Source of the DNA: Pezizomycotina sp. ARF18
Lineage: Eukaryota > Ascomycota
Length of the DNA: 64,000 nt
Assembly (NCBI GenBank): GCA_002224055.1
Contig: AZLU01000020.1
Span: 62,001-126,000 of the forward strand
Direction: 5' to 3'
Shown: positions 11,567 through 24,323 of the stretch, piece by piece
Layout of the letters: every line of letters begins with the position of its first letter
Numbering within the stretch: position 1 is the stretch's first letter
Notes under the pieces: generated by a model
What the model was told of the DNA's origin: nothing
The model's database searches: none
The model's input: only the letters and a program-made list of their open reading frames with translations
Position numbers and translations under genes: made by a program

Positions 11567-13363
11567 ATGTTTCGCTCGAATACTACATCGATCTTTCGAA
11601 AAAGACTCAGAACCTCTTGGATTATCTTTTTCCCGAAAGCGAGGATGGGGACATCGGGGATATTCCTTTATGGATCGATGCAGATGAACCGTCTCGGTAC
11701 ATGACGAGAAAGCAGTGTTACAACCTCGTGAAAAGGATGGGATGCTGGCTTTCCCAGTCGTCCATGGTCAACACTGGGGATATCGTACTCGTCATCTCCC
11801 TAACCATATCATGTTTCCCGTCTCGTATCTTGGGACCATCGCCTCTGGAGGCGCCTTTTCCGGCCCGAACCGGCCATGACCCCTGACGAATTGGCGCATC
11901 AGCTAAAAGATACCGGCGCGAAAGCCGTCCTCGTCCACCCTTCCTGTGTCCCAAACGTTTCGGCGGCCGCAAAGAAGGTCGGAATTACGTTAGATAAGCT
12001 TTACCTCTTCCACGATGGCGACGAGTTGCTTGAAGTGTCCGGAATCAAGGACTGGAGGAAGTTTGCGCCGACGGAAGCCGAAAGTAAATCGTGGAAATGG
12101 AGAAAGCTGGACGCCGAAACGGCGAAGAAGACTCTGGCAACCGTAAATTATTCTTCGGGGACAACAGGACTTCCAAAGGCGTTCGCATCTCTCACGGAAA
12201 TCTGATCGCCAATGTTGAGCAGTCAATGTTCATGCGCGATACGGCAACCCAGAGAAGCAAGAGCACACAGGTGGATCGGATTCTTGCCGCTTTTCCACGC
12301 CTTCGGACAGATGTACACAATCTTGATTGCGACCAAGTCTAGGACGCCGATTTACGTTATGAGGAAGTTCGATTTCGTGCCTTTCCTGAGAAATATGGAG
12401 AAGTACAAGATTACTCAGCTACATACTCCTCCGCCGGTTTTGGTCATGCTCAATGCTCGTCCGGAGACGACTAAGTATGATCTTTCATCAATGAAGAGGT
12501 ATGTTTTTATGGCGGATGAAGTCCATTTGATATTGCTTACTGGAGCGTGAAAAAGGATAAATGGAAATGAGATCCTCAAACCCAATGCTAATGCAAAACA
12601 CAGGTTATGTGCGGCGCCGCACCTCTTGCAGCTTCACTTCAAAATTCACTCCACGAGAAATTGGGCTTCAACATCAAACAAGGCTGGGGCATGACGGAAC
12701 TCGTCTGCGGAGGAATTCACGTACCCGGCGAGCTTGCTCACGACGACTCAGGAAGCGTTGGAAAGCTGGATCCCAATTGCGAAGCGAGGTTGTTGGACGA
12801 AGACGGCAAAGAAGCCGGTGTGAACGAGCCTGGGGAGCTGTTCATACGCGGGCGCAGGTCTGTCTTGGTACCACGGCAACAAGCAGGCGACCAACGAAAC
12901 CATCGACAAGGACGGTTGGCTGCGCACCGGCGACGTCGCCGTCTGCGATGAAAAAGGTTGGTGGCGCATTGTCGACCGGCGCAAGGAGCTCATCAAGGTT
13001 AAAGGGTTTCAGGTCGCTCCGGCGGAGCTGGAAGCTAAGCTGCTGGAGAACAACGACATTGCAGATGCGGCTGTGGTTGCGTTCAACGACAGTAAAGGTC
13101 AAGAGGTGCTAGGGCGTACGTGGTTATGAAGCCAGGAAAGAAGACAGACGCTAAGACGTCCAAGATTGGGTCGCATCCGTGTGTCAAAGCACAAGTACCT
13201 AACGGGCGGGGTTGCTTTTGTAGACGAGATACCCAAGCTACCGTCTGGCAAGATTGTGAGAAAAATCATGAGGGAGTGGTCGAGAGGGACTCTCGAGCTC
13301 AAGGAGCACGCCTCTGATATCTGTAATAATCATAGAGAGAAGGGCGGTTATAAGGTGGTGTAA
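11567..13363 (+). CDS. Acyl-CoA / 4-coumarate-CoA ligase-like ANL enzyme
   Basis: Adenylate-forming ligase that activates a carboxylic acid with ATP and transfers it to CoA. The best-fit start ATG at 11567 gives MFRS and, after a one-base shift, YYIDLSKKTQNLLDYLF, the usual beginning of fungal 4CL-like enzymes. AMP-binding box I is NYSSGTTGLPK (12146-12178). Next come PLFHAFGQMY, CGAAPLAASLQNSLHEKLGF and the WGMTE motif (about 12685). The C-terminal domain carries GWLRTGDVAV, DRRKELIKVKGFQVAPAELE and, near the end, PSGKIVRKIMREW with the catalytic Lys. The visible C-terminus (GGYKVV) is not an obvious peroxisomal SKL-type signal. About 560 residues would be usual for the family and the span fits that. 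At least six frame changes occur. The substrate cannot be told from sequence. Confidence 0.88.
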
Positions 13364-13632
13364 GAGTAGGATTTGGGGAATGAAACGCCATTAAGAAAGT
13401 TATATATTAAAGATTTAGCTTGTTACGATTATTATTCTGATATGACTATACTTATTATACAAATACTTTCTTGGTCTCTAGACTTAGGACCACCCAGATA
13501 CATACTCCAAGAAAAAAAAAAAAAAAAGAAAAGAAAAGAAAGAAAAGAAATAAACAAGAGTTGAAAGAAAAATGAAAAGAGCTACCCAGTTGCTAAAGCT
13601 GAAGGAAATTTCATAACGGCTTGCTAAACATT

Positions 13633-15922
13633 TCATGCTTTAAGGCATTTTATAGAGGACCTTTCGCCTATCCACCTCCTAACCTGTCCCTGGTGCTTAC
13701 TCCGGTCCGCCAACCACTGCGGAGTAAATTCCAGGTTGATGCTCACCGGCGCTCCCCCAGGACCAACTTCAGAAAAATCGCAAGCAAAGACCGTTCCCGT
13801 CTCGCACCCGATAATCAGTCGGAGCACCATGCCTTTCATCGGATTCGCGCACGTCTTGCCCGACGACTTATCGAACAGCGTCTCATAACCCTCCAGTCCC
13901 ACCGCAAGCTCGAAGCACCTGTGAAAGTTCCCAGTGATTTTCCGAATTCAGGCGGATACGGCAGCTCGCCACCCTCAACAAGGGGTTGTTGCGTCGCTTT
14001 CCTGCCTTCCTCGAAGGTGTAAGGGATGACCCACACCCTGACGCTACCGTTGGGGAATATGGCGGCGATGTACGTGCCCAGGTTCGAGATTGCTACCCCG
14101 TCGAAAGCTACGGCCTTCGAGCCTCTTTCGGATGGGGAAGGGGTTTTTAGGAGGCATAGCCTAGTTCGAGAGTATGTTTGGTCTAGGTAGGCTGGGTATG
14201 TCACTACGGAGGAGATGAAGTACGACGTTTCGATGCCGTCGGCGGCGGCGACGACGGCTAGTTTTCGTTACTTTACCGGTTGCGTTGCTGTTATTGGGTG
14301 TGGCGGGTTCAGAGATTTTGGTCGAATATTGTCCTTCTCGTATAAGGATTGAATTCGCAATTCCCTGGCCGCCTTCGACGGCGGCTGCAGAGTCGTGGAT
14401 TGCCCATATGTCTTTTAATACTGGTTCCGTAGGAGTGTCATCATCGCAGAATACGCGAGTGAAATGGATTTCGTTTTTCCCTAGGACTTTAGGCGCGAAA
14501 AGCTCATTCGGGCCGTTTATCACACTCGCAGATAGCAGGATCGCCGGGTTTTGTACTCCTTCAGTGAACGGTACCACTTCAGGCCAATGTATGATTGGGA
14601 GAACGCGAGCCCCTGGTGGTTACAAGCGTCGATATCGCCCAGGTTCTCGTTCGATATAGGAACTCGGAGCGTATGGATGCTCTTTGAGCTTCCAACGGCG
14701 ATGAAAACAGAAAGCCTGTTCTCGTCGCCTTGAACTGGCGACACGGAGAACAAGCTGTAAGGATACTCGGACCTGGGAAAGTCGTGGAAAACGGTGTTTT
14801 CATGGTTCCACGAACCCGAAGATCTCGTATACTTGAACGATAGGACGACGGCGGCGAAGTTGCCTAACCGCTCGATTAAAGCGGCCATGTAAATGTGCGT
14901 GCTGAAGAATTTCTCCGGCATGGCAATGAACTCGACTTTCTTAATCCTACCTAAAGAGTCAAGCTTCGGCAAGGAAAACAAGAAAGTCGGCTCGGTATTT
15001 TGCTCTAAACCTCTGGCTTGCGGTGTGCAACACCCTTTTGGCACCTTTGAGCGCTTGGAAAGACCAATCTCTGATACGTATGCCACAGCTTGGAGCCGGA
15101 GCCAGCCTTTGTTTCCAGGCGCAGCTGGTTGAAGTACGACTTCGGCTCGTACATCGCGTACACCCTCCCGCTCCTGGCATCGTCCTCCAGCCCGAAAAAT
15201 AAATAGGCCGTCAGAGCTTACGGCTGTTCCTTTACGTCCTATTTCGAAGGCGCACCGGGGTATTTTCAGCGAGCGCCAGTTGTCGTATTTCTTGGACGCG
15301 TTGGTTGCCAGATACTTCCTAGCCGCTGCAGGCGGGCTGCTTCGCACCGGCTCGAGTCGCACTGATTTGCTATACAAGCGTCGTCTTCATTCTCTTGCCG
15401 CGGGTGTGGCTGCTCAGTTATAGTCGGTGACAGCGGCGGCGAGGGTGATGCGTACTCGATCACCTTGGAGCAAAACCGCAGCGTCGTTGTCAAAGTAGAA
15501 CTCTGCTTACTAGCAGAACTCGGCCGTGGTAGTAAAGCGTCGACGTCCGTATTGACACCGAATTTTTCCACGGCTACTTGTAACAGGTGCTTCCCGTACG
15601 ACGCACCACGCCACGACCTACAAGTCTGCCTCGCTGCGTCTAAAGCTACGGGATCATCTAGGAGGTTCGATAGCACCTGCTGGATGATTTCGACGGGTAG
15701 AAGGTTACCCGTAGTAAGGGTTGTATTCCGGGCGGGTCGGACTACGGATAATCTACGACATGTTAAACGAAGGGAGAGGAGAGAGACGGCGTCGAGGTAT
15801 TTTGCAATATGGCCGAGGATGTCTGGGTTTAAAGATAGTAGGGAGTTGTTGAGGGGCGTTGACAGCCTCGATAGTATCTGGAGCGAACGGGGAGGGAAAT
15901 GCAAGCGTGTGCGGGACGACAT
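13633..15922 (-). CDS. Large F-box protein with two F-box-like helices and a beta-rich C-terminal domain
   Basis: F-box proteins are usually substrate adaptors of SCF ubiquitin ligases. From the ATG at 15922 one uninterrupted frame holds SLNPDILGHIAKYLDAVSLL with LSLRLTCRRL (residues about 30-60). It then holds LLPVEIIQQVLSNLLDDPVA with RQTCRSWRGAS (residues about 75-115). Both have the L-P/PD-(E/I)-I-L-x-x-L-D pattern of F-boxes. The remaining 550 residues or so contain repeating beta-strand-like segments (FIAMPEKFFSTHIYMAALIE, VAISNLGTYIAAIFPNGSVR with VWVIPY, RLIIGCETGTVFACDFSEVG). These look like a WD/propeller-type domain, though canonical WD repeats are not clear. The stop is at about 13633. 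Its 3' end converges on the ligase gene with only about 270 bp between. Frame changes occur near 15270, 14540, 14200 and 13900. Function and substrate are unknown. Confidence 0.75.
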
Positions 15923-16649
15923 GACGAAGATTTCTTCTGTTATGTTATACTCTTCCCATAAGAACCGGCTTAAGACGGCTAAGAGAAGAAGAGGGCGCTC
16001 TCGGACAGGCATCGTTACTTATATATACGGAAGGCGAACAGGATGGACATAGTCTGCCCTCTGCGTTGCCCAGCTCCATTTCAACATATTCACTGCTGTG
16101 GTCGAAGATGTTAAGATCGATTTGTTCTATAGCACTTGTTTGGATTACTTGGCTTAGACACCTCATCGCCGAATCGATCAAAGTCTTCTTCAAAACGGCT
16201 TTGAAAGGATAAGTGTCTCTTGAGTTGTCTTTCTAAGCTAAGGCGCATTTACATCTTTTGATTAGCCTTTTATACGCTCATCTTTGTTTTCCCTTTTATT
16301 TCTTTGCTCCGGTCATTTTTTATCATTTCCCGCTTGTCGGTTTCGCATGCTTGATATATACCTCTAGTTAATCCTTTCGCCGTCAAAACCGACTGCAAGG
16401 CTGCGTGGAGGGCTTCCATGACTTCGTCTATAACGCTAGGGTTTTAGTATGCTTTTCTACAACTGCCCATTGAATTACCTTCCTTGCTGATGAAAAAGAA
16501 GTTACGCTAGTTAGGCATTCTTATATAACGAAGCTAGTAACTAGTTAGTGGTCTTCGACTAAAGCCTCGATTAAAAACATATACTGCTATTTGTTGGGAT
16601 TGTGGATACACTAAAAGTCGGGATGTCAGGGAAATTTAAGGGTTTCATA

Positions 16650-16815
16650 GGACGTGCACCGCCCACGCACCAAAATTCCGCCTCGCGCCGCCGCCGCGTG
16701 CATGTTTTTCGCTTTTGTGTTATCATTTCGCTTAAAACCCGTCAAATAATCAACAAAGCCTCCAGGCGCGTTGCCGGATTACGAGACTAGACTCTAGGGC
16801 GGGCGCTGTGCATAA
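16650..16815. mobile_element. Possible small non-autonomous DNA element (MITE-like), tentative
   Basis: An isolated GC-rich segment of about 165 bp in AT-rich spacer. Its left end reads GTGCACCGCCCACGC. Its right end, reverse complemented, reads ATGCACAGCGCCCGCCC, so the two ends resemble imperfect terminal inverted repeats. No transposase is present and no clear target-site duplication could be confirmed. It could equally be a chance GC island or a structured leader element. Confidence 0.25.
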
Positions 16816-18013
16816 TAAATACAAATTTCTGCTGCTAGCTATCGGAGGGCTCTGCAAAGCCTCGCAGCTTTCTGTTTCTTTTAACGAAGTGTTAAGATAA
16901 TTTCTATTTAAATAGAATACATATATCAATGCTTTTATTACTAGTACCTTTTGTAATATAAATACATTAATACGAGGAGTTACCCCATTGGATACATCTA
17001 TATTCTCGAGTTTTATCTGTTCTGGCAGTCTTAGACTACCAGTAGATTTGAAGCCTGTGGCCTAAGTTTATATACTTAACGACAATCAAGCGCTCCACCC
17101 GAGAAAGTAGACAAATACATAGTCGGTGGGTAAGTATCTCTATCTAATGTCGAATGCAGCCGTATTATATACATTGTATACATGTACTGTAAATACATAC
17201 GCGGATCTAGCTGGATCTCACATGCTGGATATAGATAGGTAAAAGTTACAGGCAGCCAAAGCACCAAGGATCGATGATCTCGAGCTCTACCACAGGCTCA
17301 AGCTAGCCAGATTATTCTCAACAAATCTCAAATAGAATAACTTGTATATATATATATACATATTTACTATAAAGAATTCTTAGTATATATATATCTTTGA
17401 GCTGCATATTGATACTCGTAAATATACATAGTGGTGCTTACTTAATTTTCTCTCTTCGTATTACTTTTTAAACCCTTGGTCAATGCGTTTTGTCTCCTGT
17501 TTCTCTAGGTATTTTCGGCGGTGTTGAATTTCTTTTTTTGGTAGTGGGGCGTGTGGACCCCCTTCTCCTGCCTGAGGCGAAAAGAGACCAAATAATCCTC
17601 AACTCTCAACTCAACTCTACCCTCCCTTCAAACCTTCTCTCTCTCCTTCTAAACCATCACCAACCGAACAACATCTCACGAAGCAAAGAATACACATATT
17701 CACGATTGCAGCTAACCCCTCTCATTGATCGCAATACTTCCAGGAGAAATTGGAATCAAGAGGAGCATTTTTTTTATTACTCTTCGCAGTCTTTTAGATC
17801 AGTCTTTTGTCTTATTCTTGCATTCGCTTCCAGGTCTTAGCTTGCTTTTCTAGAAACAACCTTTTTCGGTTCCACGTGCTCTCTCCCGAATCTCGAGCAG
17901 ATATCGACGTTTTCCTTCAATTGAAGTTCTATCAGCAACCGTATATTATCTCGAGTTAGATGAAGTGTTAAGAGGATTGCATATACAGGAGTTGCGGTCT
18001 TGTCTCGTGTCCC

Positions 18014-18040
18014 TTTTTTTTTTTTTTTTTTTTTTTTTTT
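18014..18040. repeat. Poly-T tract of 27
   Basis: Uninterrupted T27 about 110 bases upstream of the probable SEC16 start. It is followed by GGGTATGTTTCAG, so it may be the pyrimidine tract of a leader intron; that is inference. Confidence 0.85.
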
Positions 18041-18149
18041 GGGTATGTTTCAGCGTTGAGAGATACCTTCAACCTCTTTTGCATACCTGTCCACTTTTCT
18101 TGGTTTTGCCCATCGTATTCTCTTTTTTAATTGATCGTCTTTCTTTTCC

Positions 18150-21100
18150 ATGGCAGCTTTGAAAGGACCGAAGGACTCCTCCGAGACTCTAGCACCGAAT
18201 GGAAACATCACATCCACCAGATTCAATTCCTGCAGAGGTATCTGCGGAAGCTGACAAGCCCTCGGCGGCGAGTCGGATAGCGCTGCCAATGCCGTACCTG
18301 CTTCCGAGCCAGATTCGAAAGGCAACGAAGCTCCGTCTACGACAAGTCCACCCGACGACGAACATGTAGCCACGGAAGGAACCCACGACGAGCCTAACGA
18401 ACACAGGGCGGATGAGCCAGTCGCGGCACAGGAAGAAAAAGGCGAAGACCCCGTCGATACCGCGCACATCTCCCAAACTCAAGAAGCGGAGGAGCCTGTC
18501 GTGCAAGCCCCAGTTGTTGACGACCTATCCCAGTCTGTAGACGAAACACCTCTGTCCGAATCCAAGTAAACGAACACGCGGAGGTGCCTGACACCGAGGC
18601 GGGGTCCCAGATGTGCCGCCGGCAAAGTCTGAAGAGGGAAATCACGGCGCGGAGAATGGATTGGCGGGGCAAGCCGTTGATGGGCCGGCGGAATTTGGCT
18701 TCGAAGCTGAAGCAGCACCAGAGATCCACGGAGATTCCGACCCTGTTGAAGCGCTCAAGCGATCGCCGCCAACCCACACCTCTTCTTTCCCCCAGTTCCG
18801 CATCCTGTAGACGCCGACCAGCAGAAAGAGGATGCAGCGGGGACCGCTAACGATGATAACCCCTTCGGCTCGTCTGCGGATTTTGAGGACGATTTTTTCG
18901 GCTCGAATGGTAATGTTGGAAACCAGAACCACGTTCAGCCGCCGAGAGTAGCGATTTTTTCTCGAAGGACGTCGAGGATGATTTTTTCGGGTCTGGGGGC
19001 CGACTAGCGGCCAGAACCATGTCCAGCCTACGGAACCTAACGATCTGTTCTCCAAGGAAGCCGATGACGATTTTTTCAGCTCGCCTCAGAATAATGTGCA
19101 GGAACAGCATGTTAAGCGCGTCGACTCGTTTTTAAACGATAACGGGCTTAACAGGTCACATACTGCGGATATTGTTATGGAGGCGACCCTGAACCAACAG
19201 AGCCGGACCGTTATGCTGAAGGTATGCCGCTGTTTGGGCCTGAGGAAACCACTGAGGACGACTTCTTTTCGCAGACCAGGACGACCATCGAAAACGACGA
19301 AGAGAGTTCTTTCTTCGATAATAATCCGGTCGCACTAGCTAGGAAGAGCACGATGATGGTCGCAGGGCCCCTTATATCCGAAGAAAAGGAACAAGAGGCG
19401 AAAGAGGAAAAACGGCGGCACCGGCAAACGATCTTGCTGCTCGTTGGGGGCGGTTTTGGACGACGATGAGTTCCTCGACGATGACGAGGAGGGTGGCGCT
19501 GGTGACGGACTCGGCGGCGATACTGGTTCCAAACCTGGAGCATTCGACCCATCCGGCTTTTTCCAGGATGACGGTGAGGGGTTCTTGTCCGATGAGGAAG
19601 ACACGCAAGCCGCCCCGGTTCCTACCGCAACTACAACAGCCCCTGCACCAGCACCTATTTCTGCAGGAAATGCTACGTTCCCGCCAATAGATATGCTCCT
19701 TCACCAGCGATAGTTCCCTCTTTGACTAGCCCTCCCGCAATGTCGCCGTATCAGGCTGCTTTCAACAGAGCCTCCAGCACCGCAGCCAGAGGTAAAAGCA
19801 CAATCATTCCTTGCTCAAGCCGGCGGATACCATTCGCCCTACGACCTTCCGGATGACATTGTCAAACCAATACGGCGGAGAACCTCGCAACCCCCACCAC
19901 AGCACGTGCCCCATCCTAGCCAACAGCATGGCGGTCACAACCATCCCACTCAGAGCCTCCTAGAGGCCGTGAGGGGTTTGGTATTAGTCAGCCGCCACCG
20001 CTGCCTCCCAAATCCGGTTTAGTATCACCACCGGCGACGTATACACCCGTGACTGGCCCGCCGGCTGCGGCAAAACCCAAGCCACCTGCGCAGCAGGCGC
20101 AGTTCTTCGAAGAACTACCGACGATCCCTATCAAACCGCGATCAGGGAGTACTGCGAGATATGGTCCGAATCAGCGCGCGCCCCCGGCGGGTTTGTTCCA
20201 CCAGATAGGCACTCCTCGGTTGGACCCGGCCCGAACGGCAGGACTCCTTCGATTGGTGCAGCCCCTGGAGTGAGATCTTCTAGTATTGGCGCTCCCCCGC
20301 TCCGCCCGCCATCTATCGATCAGGGTAAGTACTCCCCTGTAGCCGCAAGCGCTCTCGCTGGAGCAACCAGCAGCATTCGGCAGCCGCTTCAGCATACGCA
20401 CCAGCGCCGGCCAGCTCAGCCTACGCACCTCGTCCAGCCGCAGGTGGACTGCATGCTGCACCGCCGGCGGCCCAACGAAGCGTCTCCCCATATGCTCCCG
20501 ACCTGCCGGCGTTGGTGTTCTGCAAAATACATCAGGTACGCCACGTGACTCCGGACCGCCGTCTGGAGACTCGTTCACCACGCCGGGCTTCCCTGGAGAT
20601 GCTTCGGACACGTCAAGTACGAAAGAATACGGACGCCCTTCTTCACAAGACAGGCCTCTTCGAGAGACCGACCACCATCGCGAGATAGGCCAGGCACCAT
20701 GGAGAGCCTAACAAGGGGTAGGGGCGGGAGCTTGGGCGAAGTAGCGGAGGAGGATGAGGAGGGCAGGTCGAATGTCGCTGGAGTTCCCAACCATGCACCG
20801 CCTCCCCCTTGGGCCCTTCTCAGTCGTTCTCGAGTAGATACGCACCTTCTTCGAGGAGTTCAGCTTCGACGCCTCCACCGCCTTTCGGGTCTTCGCTGCC
20901 ATCGAAATCCAAACTTGCGAGCCCGCCACCGGCAGGATCGTCGCCTTCCAAGTATACACCCGCAACTACTGCTTCCACAGGCTATCCTACACCTGTATCC
21001 AGTCATTCTGCTGCGGATGGCCAGTTTGCGCCTCCAAGGAGATCCCAAACGCAGTCGCCAGGTGTCGCCGCGATGAGAACGTCAATACAAGCCCGTGAAC

Positions 21101-24100
21101 CATATCAACGGCCCTCGTCTGCTGCGGCATCTCATCTCCCGTATGGAGGTGCAGCAGCACCCGCACAATACTCCAATGATGTTCGTCAACGACATCAATC
21201 ATACCCGAGTCACGCAGTGCAAGCCCCTTCGCTACCGTTTGTGCCGCCTCACCCGGATTCGGCTGCCGCGCAAGATCCTCTGCAACGGTGGAAAGGCTGT
21301 CCAGTGTTCTGCTGGGGCTTTGGTGGATCTGTTGTGACAATGTTCCCTGCGCGCACGCAACGGTGGAATGCGGAGAGCCGGGAACAAATGATCAAGAGCT
21401 CTCCTGGTGAAGTGAAGTTGAAGCAGGCAAAGGATACGATGGGCGATGACAGTTTCCTCGCCGAGGCGGCAACATTCCCAGGACCTCTCAACATCTCGAA
21501 GGGTGGGAACAAGACTAAGAAGAAGGAGCTGGTAATGTGGATGGAGGAGAGGATCAAAGCTTTTGAATCTCTCGCTGCAGGAACTGAACCTTATCTTCAT
21601 AACAGGATGGAGGAGAAGGTACTACTCTGGAAGCTCGTAAAAGTCTGCCTGGAGAACGACGGCGTACTATTCGGAACGAAGGAGATCGAAAAGGTGGTTA
21701 GAGATATCCTGAACCCCAACGCAGAGTCGCAACAGAGCAACTTTACCCTTCCGACAGCTCCAGCGATGCCCCACCCCTTGGATCCGGAGGCGATAAAATC
21801 TATAAGAGCACATCTACTGCGCGGAGACCGAGAATCCGCGGTATGGTATGGTATCGAAAACAACCAGTGGGCTCACGCCATGCTTATTGCCTCGACGGTA
21901 TCCCCGGACCTCTTCAAGCGAACCGTTCAAGAATTTGTAAGGCAGGAGGTCAAGTCGGCCACCGGGAAGGGTTCGGAATCACTTGCTGTTCTCTACGAAG
22001 TGTTTGCGGGGAACACGGAGGAAGCGATCGACGACCTAGTTCCTCCAAGTGCAAGGATGGGTATGACGATGATGAGTACGACCGGATCTAGTGGTTCCGA
22101 ATCAACAATGTTGGAACGCCTTAACCTGTGGAGGGAAACTCTGGGCTTGATATTGAGTAACAGGAGCAACGGCGACGCTGATGCTATCTTCCGTCTTGGA
22201 AAGCTTCTCGAGAGCTACGGCAGGGTTGAAGCCGCACATACCTGGTACGTAAGAAGTTATTTAAAACCCTAAAAGAATGATATACTAGATTAATATTCAA
22301 CTATTCCAAAACCTTATACTAACTATCTATTTCCAGCTATATTTTCGCACACCCACTCTCAATTTTCGGCGGTGCTGAAGAAACGCAAACAAGCTTCTCA
22401 CTTCTCGGAGGAGATCACATTAGCAATCCGTTCAACTATGGGAGAGACATGGACGCTGTAATTCTCAGTGAAATATACGAGTATTCGTTATCATTGCCGA
22501 AGACCTCCTTAGGGGTTGTTATCCCTCATTTACAGTCTTTCAAGTTGCAGCATGCATTATTGCTTGCTCAGTACGGTTACAAGACTGAAGCACAGAAATA
22601 TTGCGAAGCCATCGCCCAGGGCTTGAAATCCGTTTCCAGGTCCCGTACTTCAATGTCGCATTTATGGACAAGCTCGACGATTTGAACAAACGCCTTGCCC
22701 TGACTCCGAAGGACAGCTCCGGTTCTTGGATATCGCGGCCGTCGTTGGACACTCTGTCGGGAAGCATGTGGACCAAGTTCAACAAGTTCGTTGCGGGAGA
22801 TGAAGATACCGGTAAACCTGCGGCAATGGCACGGAAGCCGAAAGTGGGCCTTTCGCCAAACTTGCAGGAAACACTCCCGGAATCAGCAGATCGCACAGCC
22901 CCTCGAACTCCTTCGGAGGGTACCAACCAGTCATGCACAACAACCCTGGCGGCATGTACGAAACTGGCCCATATGCGCCAGCCAATAAGACAGCTGGGTA
23001 TCAGGCAGCTGGGAGATATGATCCGAACCACGGTACGGTCGCATCGGCTGGTGCAGGGAGATACGCCCCCAGGGGCAACGCAGGAGCGCCCGGTGCTCAT
23101 ACGGATGCCTACGCGCCGCAATATTCTTCATCGCCGCACACGTTGGGTATGGATCAGGGGCGTGGCTCGATGGAGCAAAATCGCTACGCGCCATCACCGG
23201 CGGGTGGAGCAGGATACGAGCCACATCAGCCAGCATACCCAGGGAGCTCTGCACCTTCGTACGAGCCTCACAACGCCAACCCTTACGGCCCTACACATGT
23301 CCCCAATTCAACTTCTGCTGCGGCACCGGACATGTATAACCCATCATCTATGCCTACGTTCGGTAACCTAACGGATCGTCCTAGTTTCAACGCTGGTGAA
23401 TCGCAATCATCCGCGCACGGAAATGCAACTGACGAGGCACAGAACCAAGGTTACACTCCTTACGGATACGAACCTCCCGCGGCGGAATTCCAGCCTTACG
23501 TCCCCTCGCCGGATGCATCGGACGATGAGGGTGGAAGAAATCAAAACCGAAGAAGAGCTCGTTCATGGATGACGTGGGTGATGATGACCCCGCAGCGGCG
23601 GCAGCAGCGAAGAGGAAGAAAGAGGAGGAAGAAAACCAAAAGATGGTCGCAGAAATCGCAGAGCGGGAAAAGAAGGAGGCGGAAGCAGCTAAGCGTATGT
23701 ATATCTCTACGAAAATATTTACTTTTTTCACGATGGAAATAGTCACTAATGTTTTTTTTACTACAGAGGCGAAGAATGGCGGCGGTTGGTTTGGAGGCTG
23801 GTTTGGTGGAGGCAAGAAGGATAAAGAAATGCCTAGAGTATACAAGGCGAAACTCGGCGAAGAAAGTTCGTTCTACTACGACCCGGACCTGAAGAAGTGG
23901 GTAAATAAGAACGCGAAACCCGAAGACAGTGCTGCTGCTGGGGCCGTGGGAACACCTCCGCCGCCGAAGCGGATCAGTTCCCCGCTTCTATGCCCAGCAC
24001 GCCATCGCTGCCGGAGCTCCTCCGCCTTCAGCTGCTAGAGGAGGTGCTGCCGGTCCTCCACCTGGTCCGTCTCCGTCTGCACCACCTGCGGCTGCCAGCG

Positions 24101-24323
24101 GCGGGCTAATGCCTCCACCGGCTGGCTTAGGCCCGCCAGGTTCGGCCGGGACTACACCGGCAGGTTCTAGGGGACCCTCGCCGGCACACCGCCCCCGCGG
24201 CCCGCAACTACAGGTAAGATGGACGAGATGGAGGAGCTGTTGGGTGGGTCGCCGGCGGGAGGCGCACGGAGCAAAGCCGGCGCAAAGGCCAAAGGACGGA
24301 AAAGATATGTGGAAGTACTATAG
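18150..24323 (+). CDS. SEC16: COPII coat assembly scaffold Sec16
   Basis: Sec16 organises ER exit sites and binds COPII coat proteins at the ER membrane. The likely start ATG at 18150 opens a long acidic, disordered region with several DDFF-type acidic motifs (EDDFFGSNG near 18885, EDDFFGSGG near 18975, ADDDFFSS near 19065, TEDDFFSQ near 19255). A Pro/Ser/Ala-rich linker follows. The central conserved domain includes LQRWKGCPVFCWGFGG (about 21275-21325), and the ancestral-coatomer-like helical part includes HLLRGDRESAVWYGIENNQW (about 21805-21870) and LQHALLLAQYGYKTEAQKYC (about 22545-22605). The C-terminal part has GGGWFGGWFGGGKKDKE and ELLGG, and ends KGRKRYVEVL with the stop at 24321-24323, as in other fungal Sec16 proteins. 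Introns are visible near 22245-22336 and 23695-23766. The length, about 1900 residues, is normal. More than ten frame changes break it, but the longest intact frame (20809-22272) covers the core. Confidence 0.9.

Larger units (their letters stand above)
15923..18149. other. Intergenic region upstream of SEC16 and the F-box gene
   Basis: A 2.2 kb interval with no recognised coding region. The parts at 16200-16600 and 16850-17480 are AT-rich with TATA steps (for example TATATATATATATA near 17345-17358). A GC-rich island lies at about 16650-16815, described separately. The last 600 bases are CT-rich, typical of a fungal promoter and leader, and contain a T27 run (18014-18040). Confidence 0.5.

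Noticed and set aside
12561-13112. A 183-codon Arg/Ser-rich frame overlapping the CoA ligase
   Set aside because: It is an out-of-frame shadow; the true ligase motifs lie in the other frames over the same bases.
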